From contig NZ_BJXX01000019.1 in NCBI RefSeq assembly GCF_007991215.1, forward strand, positions 28,264 through 92,263: 64,000 nucleotides of DNA, in the 5' to 3' direction. The DNA comes from Aneurinibacillus danicus (lineage in GTDB: Bacteria; Bacillota; Bacilli; Aneurinibacillales; Aneurinibacillaceae). Numbering within the stretch: position 1 is the stretch's first letter; the number at the start of each line of letters is the position of its first letter. Below, one piece after another: positions 1 to 10,035 of the stretch. Made by a program: the position numbers and the translations under genes. Below the pieces are notes generated by a model, which saw only the letters and a program-made list of their open reading frames with translations, made no database searches and was not told the DNA's origin.

Positions 1-1036
1 AAAGCAATTTTTCCGTAACGGGATTCCAACGGATGCGGAACTGGTCTCGTTGGAGAAGTATCTAAAGGAGCAATTCCTGGCCCATCCATGGATAAAGGAG
101 AAGAAATATTCACTTATCGGAATGGGGGGGAGCGCGCGTAATTTGGCGAAAGTCCACCAGAAAATGATGCGTTATCCGTTTGCGAGTCTGCACAATTATC
201 ACATGAAGAAATATCATGTCGATACGGTTTTTCATTATCTGAAAGAACTTTCTCCCACGCAAATGCAGGGTGTGGAGGGATTGTCGAAAGAGAGAGCGGA
301 CATTATTGTCCCCGGTATCTATATTATTAAAGTGCTGCTCGAGTGTATCGGAAGTGAGCGGTTTATTGTCAGCAATAAAGGGTTGAGGGACGGCGTGCAT
401 ATGGAGTCACGGCTAAAAGCGAAAAACCTGACGCTACTTGACGATGTAGTCGAAGAAGGCATATATGCATTGATGGTCAATTATAAAGTAAACCAGGTGC
501 ATGCCCGGCATGTAGACAATTTATCCTGTACCCTATTTGAACAGCTGGCAAAAGAAGGGCTGCATTCTTACGGCCCCGAAGAAAAACGTCTGGTAAGCGT
601 TGCGGCACGCCTGCATGATATCGGCCGCATGATTAACATTGGCGAATGGAATCAGCATACTTTCTATCTGATGGTGAACGTGTTTTTGCCTGGATTAACA
701 CATAAGCAGCGATTGCTTGCGGCATTAATCGCTTCATACAAGGGATCAAAACGGATGCAGCGATTGGTCGCCCCGTATGAGTCGATGGTCTCTGAAGCGG
801 ATTTGCAGATGGTTGAGCAGCTTGGCCTTCTTCTGTTGATGGCACGTGCGCTTGATCGAACAGAAAGTCAGCAGATATCGGATGTGAAGCTGTTGTGCAG
901 TGACGGTGTGGTTGTGCTGTATTGCTGGGGCAGAGTCAATGAGCAATCCTTAGAGGCGCAGACACTCGAAGAGCATAAAAAGAAATTTAGAAAGCAATTT
1001 GGCCTTCCGCTTCGCTTGGAATGGAAGAGTAAATAA
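1..1036 (+). CDS. ppx: Exopolyphosphatase / Ppx-GppA phosphatase, C-terminal part (5' end outside window)
   Basis: The reading frame is open to the left edge (frame begins at base 2), so the true start lies upstream. The visible part carries the glycine-rich GMGGSARN motif of the ASKHA-type Ppx/GppA fold, the conserved stretch ending in KERADIIVPG, and a C-terminal HD-type domain (ARLHDIGRM, then NQHTFYLMVN). Members hydrolyse terminal phosphates of polyphosphate, or pppGpp, in the cytoplasm. It ends 26 bp before the polyphosphate kinase gene on the same strand, a classic pairing. Ppx rather than GppA is inferred from that neighbour; the family is secure, the exact substrate less so. Confidence 0.9.
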   Translation, partial: KQFFRNGIPTDAELVSLEKYLKEQFLAHPWIKEKKYSLIGMGGSARNLAKVHQKMMRYPFASLHNYHMKKYHVDTVFHYLKELSPTQMQGVEGLSKERADIIVPGIYIIKVLLECIGSERFIVSNKGLRDGVHMESRLKAKNLTLLDDVVEEGIYALMVNYKVNQVHARHVDNLSCTLFEQLAKEGLHSYGPEEKRLVSVAARLHDIGRMINIGEWNQHTFYLMVNVFLPGLTHKQRLLAALIASYKGSKRMQRLVAPYESMVSEADLQMVEQLGLLLLMARALDRTESQQISDVKLLCSDGVVVLYCWGRVNEQSLEAQTLEEHKKKFRKQFGLPLRLEWKSK

Positions 1037-1062
1037 AAATTTTAAAAAAGAGGTAGAAAGCG

Positions 1063-3228
1063 ATGGGGGAAATGACAGCTGTAAATGAAAAGGATAACAA
1101 AATCGACTTCGATTGTACATCTTACTACATTAACCGGGAGCTAAGCTGGCTTGCATTCAATCGTCGTGTCCTGGAAGAGGCGGAAGATGAGAACAATCCG
1201 ATCCTGGAGCGGCTTAAGTTCCTTGCGATTACAAGTTCGAATCTCGACGAGTTTTTCATGGTACGTGTCGGTTCGATGAAGGATCAGGAGAAGCATGGTA
1301 TTACGACGCCGGAAAATAAAGCGGGCATGACGCCGCGCCAACAATTGACCGCCATTTCGCACGAAGCGCATAAAATGGTTGAAACGCAGTACAAGCTGCT
1401 GTATCAAAAGCTTATTCCTGAGCTTGCCTCGCATGGCATATCGTTTGTCAAACCGGAGGAGTTGACGGAAGAACAGCATACGTTCCTGCGCACGTACTTT
1501 TACGACCGGATCTATCCGGTGCTGACGCCGATGGCGGTAGATGCCAGCCGTCCATTCCCGATGCTGTTAAACAAGAGCGTTAATTTGGCCGTAATGCTGG
1601 AGAGCGAGAAAGATGAAAAAGGCAAAGTATTATTCGCTGTTGTGCAGGTGCCTTCCGTTCTGCAGCGCTATATCCAGCTGCCCAGCCCGGAAGGCACGGC
1701 GCAATTTATTCTTCTTGAGGATGTCATTTGCTATTATGTCGATTTTTTGTTCAAAGGCAACCAGATCTTATCGGTCAAGCCGTTCCGCATTACGCGCAAC
1801 GCCGATCTTACGCTGGACGAGGAAGGCGCGGAAGATTTGCTGGAAGAAGTGCAAAAAGAGCTTAAGAAACGCCGCTGGGGTGCGGCTGTGCGCCTGGAAA
1901 TCACCTCGGATATGGAGCCGTACATGAAAAGCATTCTACAGGAGTCGCTTGAGATTGAGACGAGCGATATTTATGAAGTCTCAGGTCCGCTTGATTTAAC
2001 GTTCCTGATGAAATTTTATTCGCTGCCCGGTTACAGCGATCTAAGGTATCAAAGTTTGCCGCCGCAGCCGCCGGCCGACTTTATCGGAGAGAGCAATATA
2101 TTCGAAGCAATCGCCCACAGAGATATTCTCGTCCATCATCCGTATGAATCATTCGATCCGGTTGTACATTTCGTCCAGCAGGCGGCAGAAGATCCGAGCG
2201 TCCTGGCGATTAAACAAACATTATATAGGGTAAGTGGAGATTCGCCTATTGTAGGAGCGCTGGCAAAAGCTGCAGAGAACGGGAAGCAAGTCACTGTTCT
2301 TGTGGAGCTGAAGGCACGCTTCGATGAGGAGAATAATATCGTTTGGGCGAAAAAACTTGAGAAAGCGGGTTGCCATGTCATTTATGGCCTGGTAGGGTTA
2401 AAAACACATTGTAAAATCACCCTCGTCGTGCGTCAGGAAGGGCAAAAGCTGATACGTTATGTCCACCTCGGGACCGGTAACTATAACGATTCGACCGCCC
2501 GGCTGTATACCGATTTAGGTATGTTTACATGCAGTGAACCGTTTGGCATTGACGCTTCGTATATATTCAACCATCTCTCCGGTTATTCGAAGCCGCCGAA
2601 ATGGAAGAAGATTGAAGCAGCGCCAAACGGTTTGCGCAACAAAATTCTGCGGTTAATTGATAACGAAATTGCGAAAAGTACGCCTGACAATCCGGGTCGT
2701 ATCATTTTGAAAATGAATGCGCTGACGGATAAGAAGCTGATTAAAGCGTTATTTAAAGCGTCGGTGGCCGGCGTACAGATTGACATGATCATCCGTGGCA
2801 TTTGCTGCCTGCGTCCCGGCATTCCGGGTGTAAGCGAAAATATTCGCGTATATAGCATTGTCGACCGTTTCCTGGAACACTCCCGTATTTTTTACTTCCA
2901 GAATGGTGGTGAAGAACAGGTATATTTGTCGAGCGCCGACTGGATGACGCGCAATATGGAACGGCGTGTGGAAATCATGTTTCCTATCGAAGTGCCTTCG
3001 TTGAAAGAACGAGTCAAAGAGATTTTGCGTGTGCTCTTGCAGGATAATGTGAAGGCAAGAGAGTTGAATTTCCAGGGTGTTTATACGAGAGTGCAGCAGA
3101 AGGAAGGAGAGAAGCGGATGCACAGTCAGCTTTATCTCCATAATCTGGCGGTTAAAAATGCGAAAAAGATTCAGCAGACTCCGTACATGAAGCAATTAAA
3201 ACCGAAAACACATGTGGAAGAAGTGTGA
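1063..3228 (+). CDS. ppk: Polyphosphate kinase (PPK1)
   Basis: The 721-residue length is typical of PPK1, which reversibly transfers the gamma phosphate of ATP onto polyphosphate chains. N-terminal (SYYINRELSWLAFNRRV), head, and two phospholipase-D-like C domains are recognisable. The autophosphorylated histidine is in KTHCK, His449 by my count, followed by the RYVHLGTGNYND signature. The ATG at 1063 sits behind AAGAGGTAGAAAG. A stem-loop with a T-run follows the stop, so ppx-ppk ends a transcription unit. The pair allows both synthesis and breakdown of polyphosphate. Confidence 0.97.
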   Translation: MGEMTAVNEKDNKIDFDCTSYYINRELSWLAFNRRVLEEAEDENNPILERLKFLAITSSNLDEFFMVRVGSMKDQEKHGITTPENKAGMTPRQQLTAISHEAHKMVETQYKLLYQKLIPELASHGISFVKPEELTEEQHTFLRTYFYDRIYPVLTPMAVDASRPFPMLLNKSVNLAVMLESEKDEKGKVLFAVVQVPSVLQRYIQLPSPEGTAQFILLEDVICYYVDFLFKGNQILSVKPFRITRNADLTLDEEGAEDLLEEVQKELKKRRWGAAVRLEITSDMEPYMKSILQESLEIETSDIYEVSGPLDLTFLMKFYSLPGYSDLRYQSLPPQPPADFIGESNIFEAIAHRDILVHHPYESFDPVVHFVQQAAEDPSVLAIKQTLYRVSGDSPIVGALAKAAENGKQVTVLVELKARFDEENNIVWAKKLEKAGCHVIYGLVGLKTHCKITLVVRQEGQKLIRYVHLGTGNYNDSTARLYTDLGMFTCSEPFGIDASYIFNHLSGYSKPPKWKKIEAAPNGLRNKILRLIDNEIAKSTPDNPGRIILKMNALTDKKLIKALFKASVAGVQIDMIIRGICCLRPGIPGVSENIRVYSIVDRFLEHSRIFYFQNGGEEQVYLSSADWMTRNMERRVEIMFPIEVPSLKERVKEILRVLLQDNVKARELNFQGVYTRVQQKEGEKRMHSQLYLHNLAVKNAKKIQQTPYMKQLKPKTHVEEV

Positions 3229-3237
3229 AAAAACGTT

Positions 3238-3271
3238 AGGCATTCCGGAATTTAACGCGGAATGCCTTTTT
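3238..3271 (+). terminator. Rho-independent terminator after ppk
   Basis: Arms AGGCATTCCG (3238-3247) and CGGAATGCCT (3258-3267) are fully complementary around a 10-nt loop, followed by TTTTT. It lies 9 bp after the ppk stop. Confidence 0.88.
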
Positions 3272-3305
3272 GTCCTGGTCGCTTTTTTTGCTATAATAAT
3301 GATAG
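3270..3305 (+). promoter_or_regulatory. Candidate hemA promoter with PerR/Fur-like palindrome
   Basis: TTGTCC (3270-3275), a 16-bp spacer and TATAAT (3292-3297) form a plausible sigma-A promoter just after the ppk terminator. The -10 lies inside CTATAATAATGATAG (3291-3305), an imperfect dyad that matches the PerR box TTATAATNATTATAA at 11 of 14 fixed positions. B. subtilis hemA is known to be PerR-repressed, so the position is suggestive. Binding here is inferred only. Confidence 0.5.
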
Positions 3306-3362
3306 TGTTTATACGGTGTACGGTAATATGGATATCATATTCATAAATTTTTCATATTTCGT

Positions 3363-3392
3363 TTCGGAATTTAGGATAGAAAGTGATATAAT
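3363..3392 (+). promoter_or_regulatory. Second candidate hemA promoter (extended -10)
   Basis: TGATATAAT, an extended -10 with TATAAT at 3387-3392, lies about 95 bp before the hemA start. Its -35 is poor (TTCGGA, 18-bp spacer). It could work alone or together with the upstream promoter. Confidence 0.4.
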
Positions 3393-3486
3393 TAGGTACG
3401 TGCAAAAACGAGCGTATAGTATAGCAAAGAGACGACAGCGCAAACTAATCACATACAATATAAAGAAGTAGGATGGGGTGTCAATT

Positions 3487-4845
3487 ATGCACATTCTAAC
3501 AATCGGGTTAAATTACCGTACAGCCCCGGTGGAAATCCGTGAGCGGTTCGCATTCTTGGATGAGGACAAGCAGGAAGCGCTTAAGAAACTGCAGAGCACA
3601 AAAAGCATATTAGAGTGTGTAATTGTTGGCACTTGCAACAGAACGGAAATTTACGCGGTCGTCGACCAATTGCACACGGGCCGCCACTTCATTAAGAATT
3701 ATCTCTCGGAGTGGTTTCATGTGCAGCGGGAAGAATTCGTCGACCATATCTATATCAAAGAAAATGACGCGGCTGTACAGCACCTGTTCCGTGTAGCCTG
3801 TGGACTGGACTCTATGGTGCTTGGTGAAACGCAAATCCTGGGACAGGTGAAAGACGCGTTTGCCTTATCGCAGGCAAACGGTGCTACCGGCACGGTGTTC
3901 AACAAACTGTTCCAGCAGGCGATTACGCTGGCCAAGCGCGCCCATTCCGAAACGGAAATCAACAAAAATGCCGTTTCAACAAGCTACGCCGCCATTGAAC
4001 TCGGAAAAAAAGTATTTGGTTACTTTAACGATAAAACCGTTCTGATTCTTGGAGCGGGCAAGATGAGCGAGTTGACCGCAAAGCATCTGCATGCGAATGG
4101 AGCGGCGCATGTGCTCGTGGCAAACCGCACATATGAACGTGCTGTTGCGCTTGCAGAGAAGTTCCGCGGCAAAGCTATACCGATGGACCGTCTGCGGGAA
4201 GCTCTTGTGCTGGCCGATATTGTCATTAGCTCCACTGGTTCAAATGAATACGTAGTAACGAAGCGGGACGTGGAAGCGATTATGCGCAAGCGGCGCCATC
4301 GTCCGCTGTTTATGATTGATATTGCCGTGCCGCGCGATCTGGACCCTGCCATTAATGACTTGGATGGCGTGTATCTGTATGATATCGATGACCTCGAAGG
4401 CATTGTGGCAGCCAATATGCGCGATCGTGCCCGTGAAGCCGAGAAAATCGGTGTTATGATTGGCGAAGAGTTAGTCGCTTTCAAAGCATGGCTCAATACG
4501 CTGGGTGTCGGTCCGCTCATCAGCGCATTGCGTGAGAAGTTGCTTGCGTACCAACAGGAAGCGATGCGCAACATTCAGAACAAGTGTCCGGAGTTAACGG
4601 AGAAAGAGATTCGCATGATTAATAAGCAGACGCGCAGTTTGATTAACCAAATTATGCATGATCCGATCGTGCGCATCAAAGAAATGGCGGGGCAGCCGGG
4701 CGCAGATGAAGCGCTCGATATGTTTATCAAGTTGTTCGCACTGGAGAACGCGTTCGAAGAGACAGAGCAGACAGAGGAAGAAAGAGAAGCTTCTTATATC
4801 CCGGTTCGTCAGCGTCGTTTGTTGACCGAACAGCAAGCGTTCTAG
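3487..4845 (+). CDS. hemA: Glutamyl-tRNA reductase
   Basis: HemA reduces Glu-tRNA(Glu) to glutamate-1-semialdehyde, the first committed step of C5 haem synthesis. The family signature is present: N-terminal GLNYRTAPVEIRER and the catalytic Cys50 in GTCNRTEIY, then the NADPH site ILGAGKMSE and the C-terminal helical dimerisation domain. I chose ATG 3487 (452 residues), which follows GGATGGGG at normal distance. An in-frame GTG nine bases upstream overlaps that ribosome site. It is the first gene of hemAXCDBL, in the B. subtilis order. HemA is commonly controlled by haem-dependent proteolysis; nothing in the DNA shows that here. Confidence 0.97.
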   Translation: MHILTIGLNYRTAPVEIRERFAFLDEDKQEALKKLQSTKSILECVIVGTCNRTEIYAVVDQLHTGRHFIKNYLSEWFHVQREEFVDHIYIKENDAAVQHLFRVACGLDSMVLGETQILGQVKDAFALSQANGATGTVFNKLFQQAITLAKRAHSETEINKNAVSTSYAAIELGKKVFGYFNDKTVLILGAGKMSELTAKHLHANGAAHVLVANRTYERAVALAEKFRGKAIPMDRLREALVLADIVISSTGSNEYVVTKRDVEAIMRKRRHRPLFMIDIAVPRDLDPAINDLDGVYLYDIDDLEGIVAANMRDRAREAEKIGVMIGEELVAFKAWLNTLGVGPLISALREKLLAYQQEAMRNIQNKCPELTEKEIRMINKQTRSLINQIMHDPIVRIKEMAGQPGADEALDMFIKLFALENAFEETEQTEEEREASYIPVRQRRLLTEQQAF

Positions 4846-4875
4846 TTATGCTCCTGAGGAGAGGAGTTATGCCAC

Positions 4876-5697
4876 TTGTTTCATGAAAGCCTTATTTACG
4901 ATGCCATCATTTATATTTATGCTTGCAGCATTTTGCTATATTTTGCTGATTTTCTAAACCGCAGCCGGAAGGTAAATCGAACCGCCTTCTGGCTGCTTTC
5001 CATTGTCTGGACGCTGCAAAGCGTCTTTTTTGTCCTTAGCATGATGGAGAAAGAGTATTTTCCGGTATTGACGCTGTTTGAAACGCTCTTTTTTTATTCG
5101 TGGATACTGGTTACGTTTTCCCTCGTTATCAACTACTTGTTCCGAATTGATTTGCTGGTATTTTTCACGAACATTCTGGGCTTTGCCGTATTAGCGTTGA
5201 ATTTCTTTGCCAATAAGGACGCCTCGTCAATGGTGACGGAACGTCTGACGTCAGAGCTATTATTTATTCATATCAGTCTGGCGCTGCTCGCCTATGCAAC
5301 TTTCTCGCTCTCGTTCATTTTTTCGCTGATGTATTTGGTGGAAGACCGCATGCTGAAGCAAAAAAAGTGGAATAAATGGCTGCAGAGGCTTCCGGGGCTT
5401 GGACTGCTTGATTTGTATTCATACCGCTTTAACATGATAGGGGTGCCGCTTTTGCTGATGGCGTTGATTCTTGGGGCCATCTGGGCGCATCTTAAAGTCA
5501 GTTATAGCATCTGGCTTGATCCGAAAGTTCTTACTTCGGTGGGCGTTCTCATCGTCTATTCGCTGTATTTGTATCAACGGGTAACGTACGGATGGGTCGG
5601 CCGGAAACTGGCTTTGTGGAACGCGGCGGCGTTTTCATTGATTTTGTTGAATTACTTGATTTCCGGATCGGTTTCATCATTTCATCAGTGGCTATAG
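4876..5697 (+). CDS. hemX: HemX, CcsA-like integral membrane protein
   Basis: A 273-residue protein with about eight hydrophobic segments, matching the HemX/cytochrome-c-assembly (CcsA-like) family. In B. subtilis HemX lowers the cellular level of HemA. The start is a TTG nine bases after GAGGAGAGGAG; the closer ATG at 4869 is in another frame. It sits between hemA and hemC as in other Bacillales. Family and position agree; the molecular mechanism is not visible from the sequence. Confidence 0.9.
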   Translation: MFHESLIYDAIIYIYACSILLYFADFLNRSRKVNRTAFWLLSIVWTLQSVFFVLSMMEKEYFPVLTLFETLFFYSWILVTFSLVINYLFRIDLLVFFTNILGFAVLALNFFANKDASSMVTERLTSELLFIHISLALLAYATFSLSFIFSLMYLVEDRMLKQKKWNKWLQRLPGLGLLDLYSYRFNMIGVPLLLMALILGAIWAHLKVSYSIWLDPKVLTSVGVLIVYSLYLYQRVTYGWVGRKLALWNAAAFSLILLNYLISGSVSSFHQWL

Positions 5698-5712
5698 AAA
5701 AGGAGAATTGAC

Positions 5713-6639
5713 ATGAGAAAAATCATCGTGGGTTCCAGGCAGAGTGTGCTGGCGCTGACACAGACAAACTGGGTCATCGATCGTTTGAAAAGCTTCGGGC
5801 TCCCGTTCGAGTTCGAAGTGAAGAAGATTGTGACAAAGGGGGACCGCATTCTTGATGTCACGCTTTCCAAGGTCGGCGGCAAAGGGCTGTTCGTCAAAGA
5901 AATCGAGCAGGCGCTGCTCGATGGGGAGATTGACATGGCCGTGCACAGCATGAAGGATATGCCGGCACTGCTTCCGGAAGGTCTCACCATCGGGTGTGTA
6001 CCGAAGCGCGTGGATGTGCGGGACGTGCTGATAAGCGAAGACGGTACGCCGCTTGATAAATTGCCGGCAGGTTCCATCGTGGGAACGAGCAGCCTGCGCC
6101 GCGCTTCCCAGTTGAAAGCGCTGCGTCCCGACCTTGTGATTGAGCCGATTCGGGGTAATATCGATACCCGGATGCGCAAACTTAAAGAAGAGAGTTTCTC
6201 TGCCATCATCCTTGCAGCCGCAGGCCTTGAGCGCATGCAGTGGAAGGGAGAAATTACCGAATTTCTGCCTGTAGAAGTGAGCCTGCCGGCGGTCGGACAG
6301 GGTGCCCTGGCGATTGAATGCCGTGAAGACGATACGGAGCTGCTCGGACTGTTGAGTAAGTTGAACGATAGTGACACAATGCTTGCTACCCGGGCGGAGC
6401 GGGCTTTCCTGCGTACGCTTGAAGGTGGTTGCCAGGTGCCGATTGCCGCTCATGCTACTGTGACAGAGGGACTCATCTCTCTGACAGGGTTTGTGGGCGA
6501 TCCGGATGGGCATACCGTACTGAAAGAAAGCATGGAAGATGAAAATCCGGAAACGCTTGGTGTGAACCTGGCCAATAAGCTGAAGGAGCAGGGCGCAGAC
6601 AAAATTCTTGAAAAAGTATATAAGGACAATCAAGCATGA
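5713..6639 (+). CDS. hemC: Porphobilinogen deaminase (hydroxymethylbilane synthase)
   Basis: Polymerises four porphobilinogens into hydroxymethylbilane. The 308-residue protein has the N-terminal [11 protein letters not shown], the active-site region KDMPA, GTSSLRR, and LEGGCQVP containing the dipyrromethane-cofactor cysteine (Cys240). AAAGGAG precedes the ATG. Its stop overlaps the hemD start as ATGA, indicating translational coupling. Confidence 0.97.
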   Translation: MRKIIVGSRQSVLALTQTNWVIDRLKSFGLPFEFEVKKIVTKGDRILDVTLSKVGGKGLFVKEIEQALLDGEIDMAVHSMKDMPALLPEGLTIGCVPKRVDVRDVLISEDGTPLDKLPAGSIVGTSSLRRASQLKALRPDLVIEPIRGNIDTRMRKLKEESFSAIILAAAGLERMQWKGEITEFLPVEVSLPAVGQGALAIECREDDTELLGLLSKLNDSDTMLATRAERAFLRTLEGGCQVPIAAHATVTEGLISLTGFVGDPDGHTVLKESMEDENPETLGVNLANKLKEQGADKILEKVYKDNQA

Positions 6640-7418
6640 GTATGGACGCATCTCTCGCCGGCAAGCGTATCGTAGTAACAAGATCACGGGAGCAGGCGCG
6701 GGCGTTTATTCGCAAGATTGAAGAACGGGGGGGCGAGGGATTCGCCTGTCCGGTCATTCGATTCGTTCCACCCGCCGATCAAACCATGTTTGATTGTGCA
6801 CTGCGGCGGCTTCCCTCATTTGACTGGATTTTTTTTACTAGTGTAAATGGGGTTAGTTTTTTCTTTCAACGGCTGGAAGAACTCGATATTGATATGTCCG
6901 GATTTACCGGCCGGATTGCCGCAGTGGGAACGAAAACAGCCGCCGCGCTTGAAGCACGGGGGCTTTCTGTGCAGCACATTCCCGGGAAATTTACTGCCGA
7001 GCACTTATTGGAAACGATGCGGGGCAAACTAAAAGCGGGACAAAGAGTGCTTCTGCCCAGAGCGAACATTGGCCGCGATGTATTGCCACAAGGTCTGCGT
7101 GCGCTTGGTCTTGAAGTGACAGACGCACCGGCTTATGATACGGTAAGGGCAGAGGAAAATATTGCGGAGCTAAAAGACAAGCTGAAGCAAGGAAAAGTCG
7201 ATATGATTACATTTACAAGCCCATCAACCGTGCGTTATTTTCTGGCTGCCTTCGATGCAGAGGAGAGGCGGCGGTATATGGATGGCGTACATATCGCCGT
7301 CATTGGCCCGGTAACGGCCAGGGCGGCACGCGAGGAAGGGCTCGCCGTTCATGTGATGGGGGATGAATACAGCATTGACGGGCTGATTGAGGCTATGTCG
7401 AAGTATACCGGGTGGTAA
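6636..7418 (+). CDS. hemD: Uroporphyrinogen-III synthase
   Basis: Cyclises hydroxymethylbilane with inversion of ring D. Sequence conservation in this family is low. The 260-residue length, N-terminal [12 protein letters not shown], the FTSVNGV motif, the late [10 protein letters not shown] motif and the position between hemC and hemB identify it. It starts at ATG 6636 inside the hemC stop. It ends 20 bp before hemB, whose strong ribosome site lies in the gap. Confidence 0.95.
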   Translation: MSMDASLAGKRIVVTRSREQARAFIRKIEERGGEGFACPVIRFVPPADQTMFDCALRRLPSFDWIFFTSVNGVSFFFQRLEELDIDMSGFTGRIAAVGTKTAAALEARGLSVQHIPGKFTAEHLLETMRGKLKAGQRVLLPRANIGRDVLPQGLRALGLEVTDAPAYDTVRAEENIAELKDKLKQGKVDMITFTSPSTVRYFLAAFDAEERRRYMDGVHIAVIGPVTARAAREEGLAVHVMGDEYSIDGLIEAMSKYTGW

Positions 7419-7437
7419 CCCGAAGGAGGATATAAGT

Positions 7438-8418
7438 ATGTCTTTGTATTTTCAACGTCATCGCCGTCTGCGCACAACAGCTGCGATGAGAAACCTTGTC
7501 CGTGAAACGTATCTTCATGCCAACGATTTTATTTATCCGTTGTTTGTCGTAGAAGGAAACGATACGAAGCATGAAATCTCTTCCATGCCGGGCGTGTTCC
7601 ATTATTCGCTTGATCGCCTGGAAGAAGAAATTCAGGAAGTTACAGAGCTTGGCATTCAGTCGATTATCGTGTTCGGCGTGCCGAATAATAAAGATGCTTG
7701 CGGTTCGGAAGCGTATGCGGAAGATGGCATCGTTCAGCAGGCAATTCGTAAAATCAAGGGATGGGCACCGGAGCTGGTCACGATGGCCGATACGTGTCTG
7801 TGCCAGTACACCGAGCACGGCCACTGCGGAATGATTCACGAAGGATACGTCGACAATGATTCCAGCCTTGAACTGCTGGTGAAAACCGCCGTATCCCAGG
7901 CGGCAGCGGGCGCGGACGTCATCGCGCCGTCCAATATGATGGATGGCTTCGTGGCGGCGATTCGCCAGGGTCTTGACGAAGCAGGATTTATCAATACGCC
8001 GATTATGTCGTACGCGGTGAAATATGCATCCCAATTCTACGGTCCGTTCCGTGACGCTGCGCATTCCACGCCGCAATTTGGCGATCGTAAGACATATCAG
8101 ATGGATCCGGCCAACCGCCGGGAAGCGCTGCGCGAAGCGGCTTCCGATGTAGAAGAAGGAGCGGATATGCTGATGGTGAAGCCGGCGATGGCTTATATGG
8201 ACATTATCCGCGAAGTAAAAGACAACTTCGACCTTCCTGTCGCGGCTTACAATGTAAGTGGAGAATATTCGATGATTAAAGCGGCGGCCGAGCGTGGATG
8301 GGTGGATGAAAAAGCGATTACGCTTGAGCTGTTGACCGGCTTGAAACGTGCGGGAGCTGACATGATCCTTACCTATTCGGCAAAAGATGCGGTCCGCTGG
8401 TTAAAAGAAATCGACTAA
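7438..8418 (+). CDS. hemB: Delta-aminolevulinic acid dehydratase (porphobilinogen synthase), zinc type
   Basis: Condenses two 5-aminolevulinates into porphobilinogen. The zinc site is intact: Cys120, Cys122 and Cys130 in [13 protein letters not shown]. The two active-site lysine regions ([17 protein letters not shown] and [12 protein letters not shown]) are present. I chose ATG 7438, behind GGAGGATATAAGT, giving 326 residues. An in-frame upstream extension back to 7387 lies inside hemD and is not credible. The zinc-type cysteines distinguish it from magnesium-only HemB enzymes. Confidence 0.97.
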   Translation: MSLYFQRHRRLRTTAAMRNLVRETYLHANDFIYPLFVVEGNDTKHEISSMPGVFHYSLDRLEEEIQEVTELGIQSIIVFGVPNNKDACGSEAYAEDGIVQQAIRKIKGWAPELVTMADTCLCQYTEHGHCGMIHEGYVDNDSSLELLVKTAVSQAAAGADVIAPSNMMDGFVAAIRQGLDEAGFINTPIMSYAVKYASQFYGPFRDAAHSTPQFGDRKTYQMDPANRREALREAASDVEEGADMLMVKPAMAYMDIIREVKDNFDLPVAAYNVSGEYSMIKAAAERGWVDEKAITLELLTGLKRAGADMILTYSAKDAVRWLKEID

Positions 8419-8443
8419 TCACGCTAAACAGGAGGAGCACGGC

Positions 8444-9733
8444 ATGCATAAAGGATACGATAAATCCATTCAAAGTTTTACCGAGGCAAAAAAATATATG
8501 CCGGGCGGCGTAAACAGCCCGGTCCGCGCATTCAAATCAGTCGGTATGAACCCGGTCTACATGGAACGCGGCGTCGGTTCGAAGATTTATGATGTGGACG
8601 GAAACGAGTATATTGATTATGTAGGTTCCTGGGGGCCACTCATTCTTGGACACTGCCATCCGGCAGTACAGGAAGCGCTGCGGGAAGTATTGGAAAAAGG
8701 CACCAGTTTTGGTGCGCCGACCGTACTGGAGACAGAGATGGCCAAACTGGTATGCGAGATTGTTCCATCGGTTGAAGTCGTTCGGATGGTCAACTCCGGG
8801 ACGGAAGCGACCATGAGCGCCCTGCGTCTGGCGCGCGGCTATACGAAGCGCGATAAGATTATGAAGTTTGAAGGCTGCTATCACGGCCACGGCGATAGCC
8901 TGTTAATTAAAGCCGGATCCGGCGTGGCGACGCTTGGCCTGCCGGATAGCCCCGGTGTGCCGTCTTCTGTGGCTGCACATACGATTACAGTTCCGTACAA
9001 CGATCTCGAAAGCGCGAAAGTGGCGTTTGAGCGTTTCGGCCATGAACTGGCCGCGGTTATTGTAGAGCCGGTGGCGGGCAATATGGGTGTCGTTCCGGCG
9101 CTGCCGGGCTTCCTGGAAGGTTTGCGTGAATTGACCCTGGAATACGGAACATTGCTTATTTTCGATGAGGTTATGACCGGATTTCGCGTCGACTATCACT
9201 GTGCACAGGGCCGCTTCGGCATCACACCCGATTTGACAACAATGGGCAAGGTCATTGGCGGCGGTCTTCCGGTCGGCGCCTATGGCGGTAGAGAAGAGAT
9301 CATGCGTCAGATTGCGCCGGATGGTCCGGTGTACCAGGCCGGTACGCTTTCAGGCAATCCGCTGGCGATGGCAGCAGGCTATGCTACATTGAAAGAGCTG
9401 GGCAAACCGGGTGTATACGAGGAATTGGAACGCAAGAGTGCCCGTCTTGAAGAAGGCATCGCAGCCAATGCCAAAGAACTCGGCATCCCGGTCCATCTTA
9501 ATCGAGTCGGCTCGATGGTGGGGGTTTTCTTCACCGGTGAAAGAGTCATCAACTATGAAACAGCGAAAACATCCGACTTAGAACGCTTTGCCAAGTACTT
9601 CCGTCTTATGCTTGAAGAGGGAATTTCACTGCCGCCTTCTCAATTTGAAGGCATGTTTGTGTCCATGGCACATACGGATGAAGATATCGAACGGACGATT
9701 GAAGCGAATTACAATACGTTGAAACAGTTGTAG
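8444..9733 (+). CDS. hemL: Glutamate-1-semialdehyde 2,1-aminomutase
   Basis: Class-III PLP aminotransferase that converts the HemA product to 5-aminolevulinate. The 429-residue length is typical. [15 protein letters not shown], the [13 protein letters not shown] loop, [10 protein letters not shown] and the PLP lysine in [16 protein letters not shown] (about Lys269) are visible. The ATG follows AGGAGGAGCACGGC. It is the last gene of the haem operon, and a terminator follows directly. Confidence 0.97.
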   Translation: MHKGYDKSIQSFTEAKKYMPGGVNSPVRAFKSVGMNPVYMERGVGSKIYDVDGNEYIDYVGSWGPLILGHCHPAVQEALREVLEKGTSFGAPTVLETEMAKLVCEIVPSVEVVRMVNSGTEATMSALRLARGYTKRDKIMKFEGCYHGHGDSLLIKAGSGVATLGLPDSPGVPSSVAAHTITVPYNDLESAKVAFERFGHELAAVIVEPVAGNMGVVPALPGFLEGLRELTLEYGTLLIFDEVMTGFRVDYHCAQGRFGITPDLTTMGKVIGGGLPVGAYGGREEIMRQIAPDGPVYQAGTLSGNPLAMAAGYATLKELGKPGVYEELERKSARLEEGIAANAKELGIPVHLNRVGSMVGVFFTGERVINYETAKTSDLERFAKYFRLMLEEGISLPPSQFEGMFVSMAHTDEDIERTIEANYNTLKQL

Positions 9734-9747
9734 ATTTCTATATCGTT

Positions 9748-9785
9748 ACCCGAGGCTATCAAAAAGCTTCGGGTATTTTATTTTC
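9748..9785 (+). terminator. Terminator of the hem operon
   Basis: ACCCGAGGCT (9748-9757) pairs with AGCTTCGGGT (9765-9774) with one mismatch, followed by an A/T-rich tract ATTTTATTTTC. The 250 bp up to the next gene are very A/T-rich, and I see no convincing regulatory site there. Confidence 0.8.
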
Positions 9786-10035
9786 TATCATGTGTGTATT
9801 ATCAATGAACTATTTGTGAATTTTTTCACTTTAACGTTCTAATTTTACTAAAATTATGTAAAAATAAAAAATAAGAAGATAACACAGCGAAAAAACGGGA
9901 ATTTACAGCACGTTTACACATTTGTGACCCTCCCTTCATCATAGTTTTACAAGAAAGAATTATAATTCAAAAGGACTATGATTATGTTAGTACCTCAATT
10001 TATATAAAAAATTTACGCAAAAGGGAGAGTTGCGA

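Noticed and set aside
3262..3471. 69-codon frame in the hemA leader
   Set aside because: Begins inside the ppk terminator and crosses two promoters; no ribosome site.
5685..6687. Two long minus-strand frames over hemC
   Set aside because: Antisense of a certain hemC; no protein-like composition.
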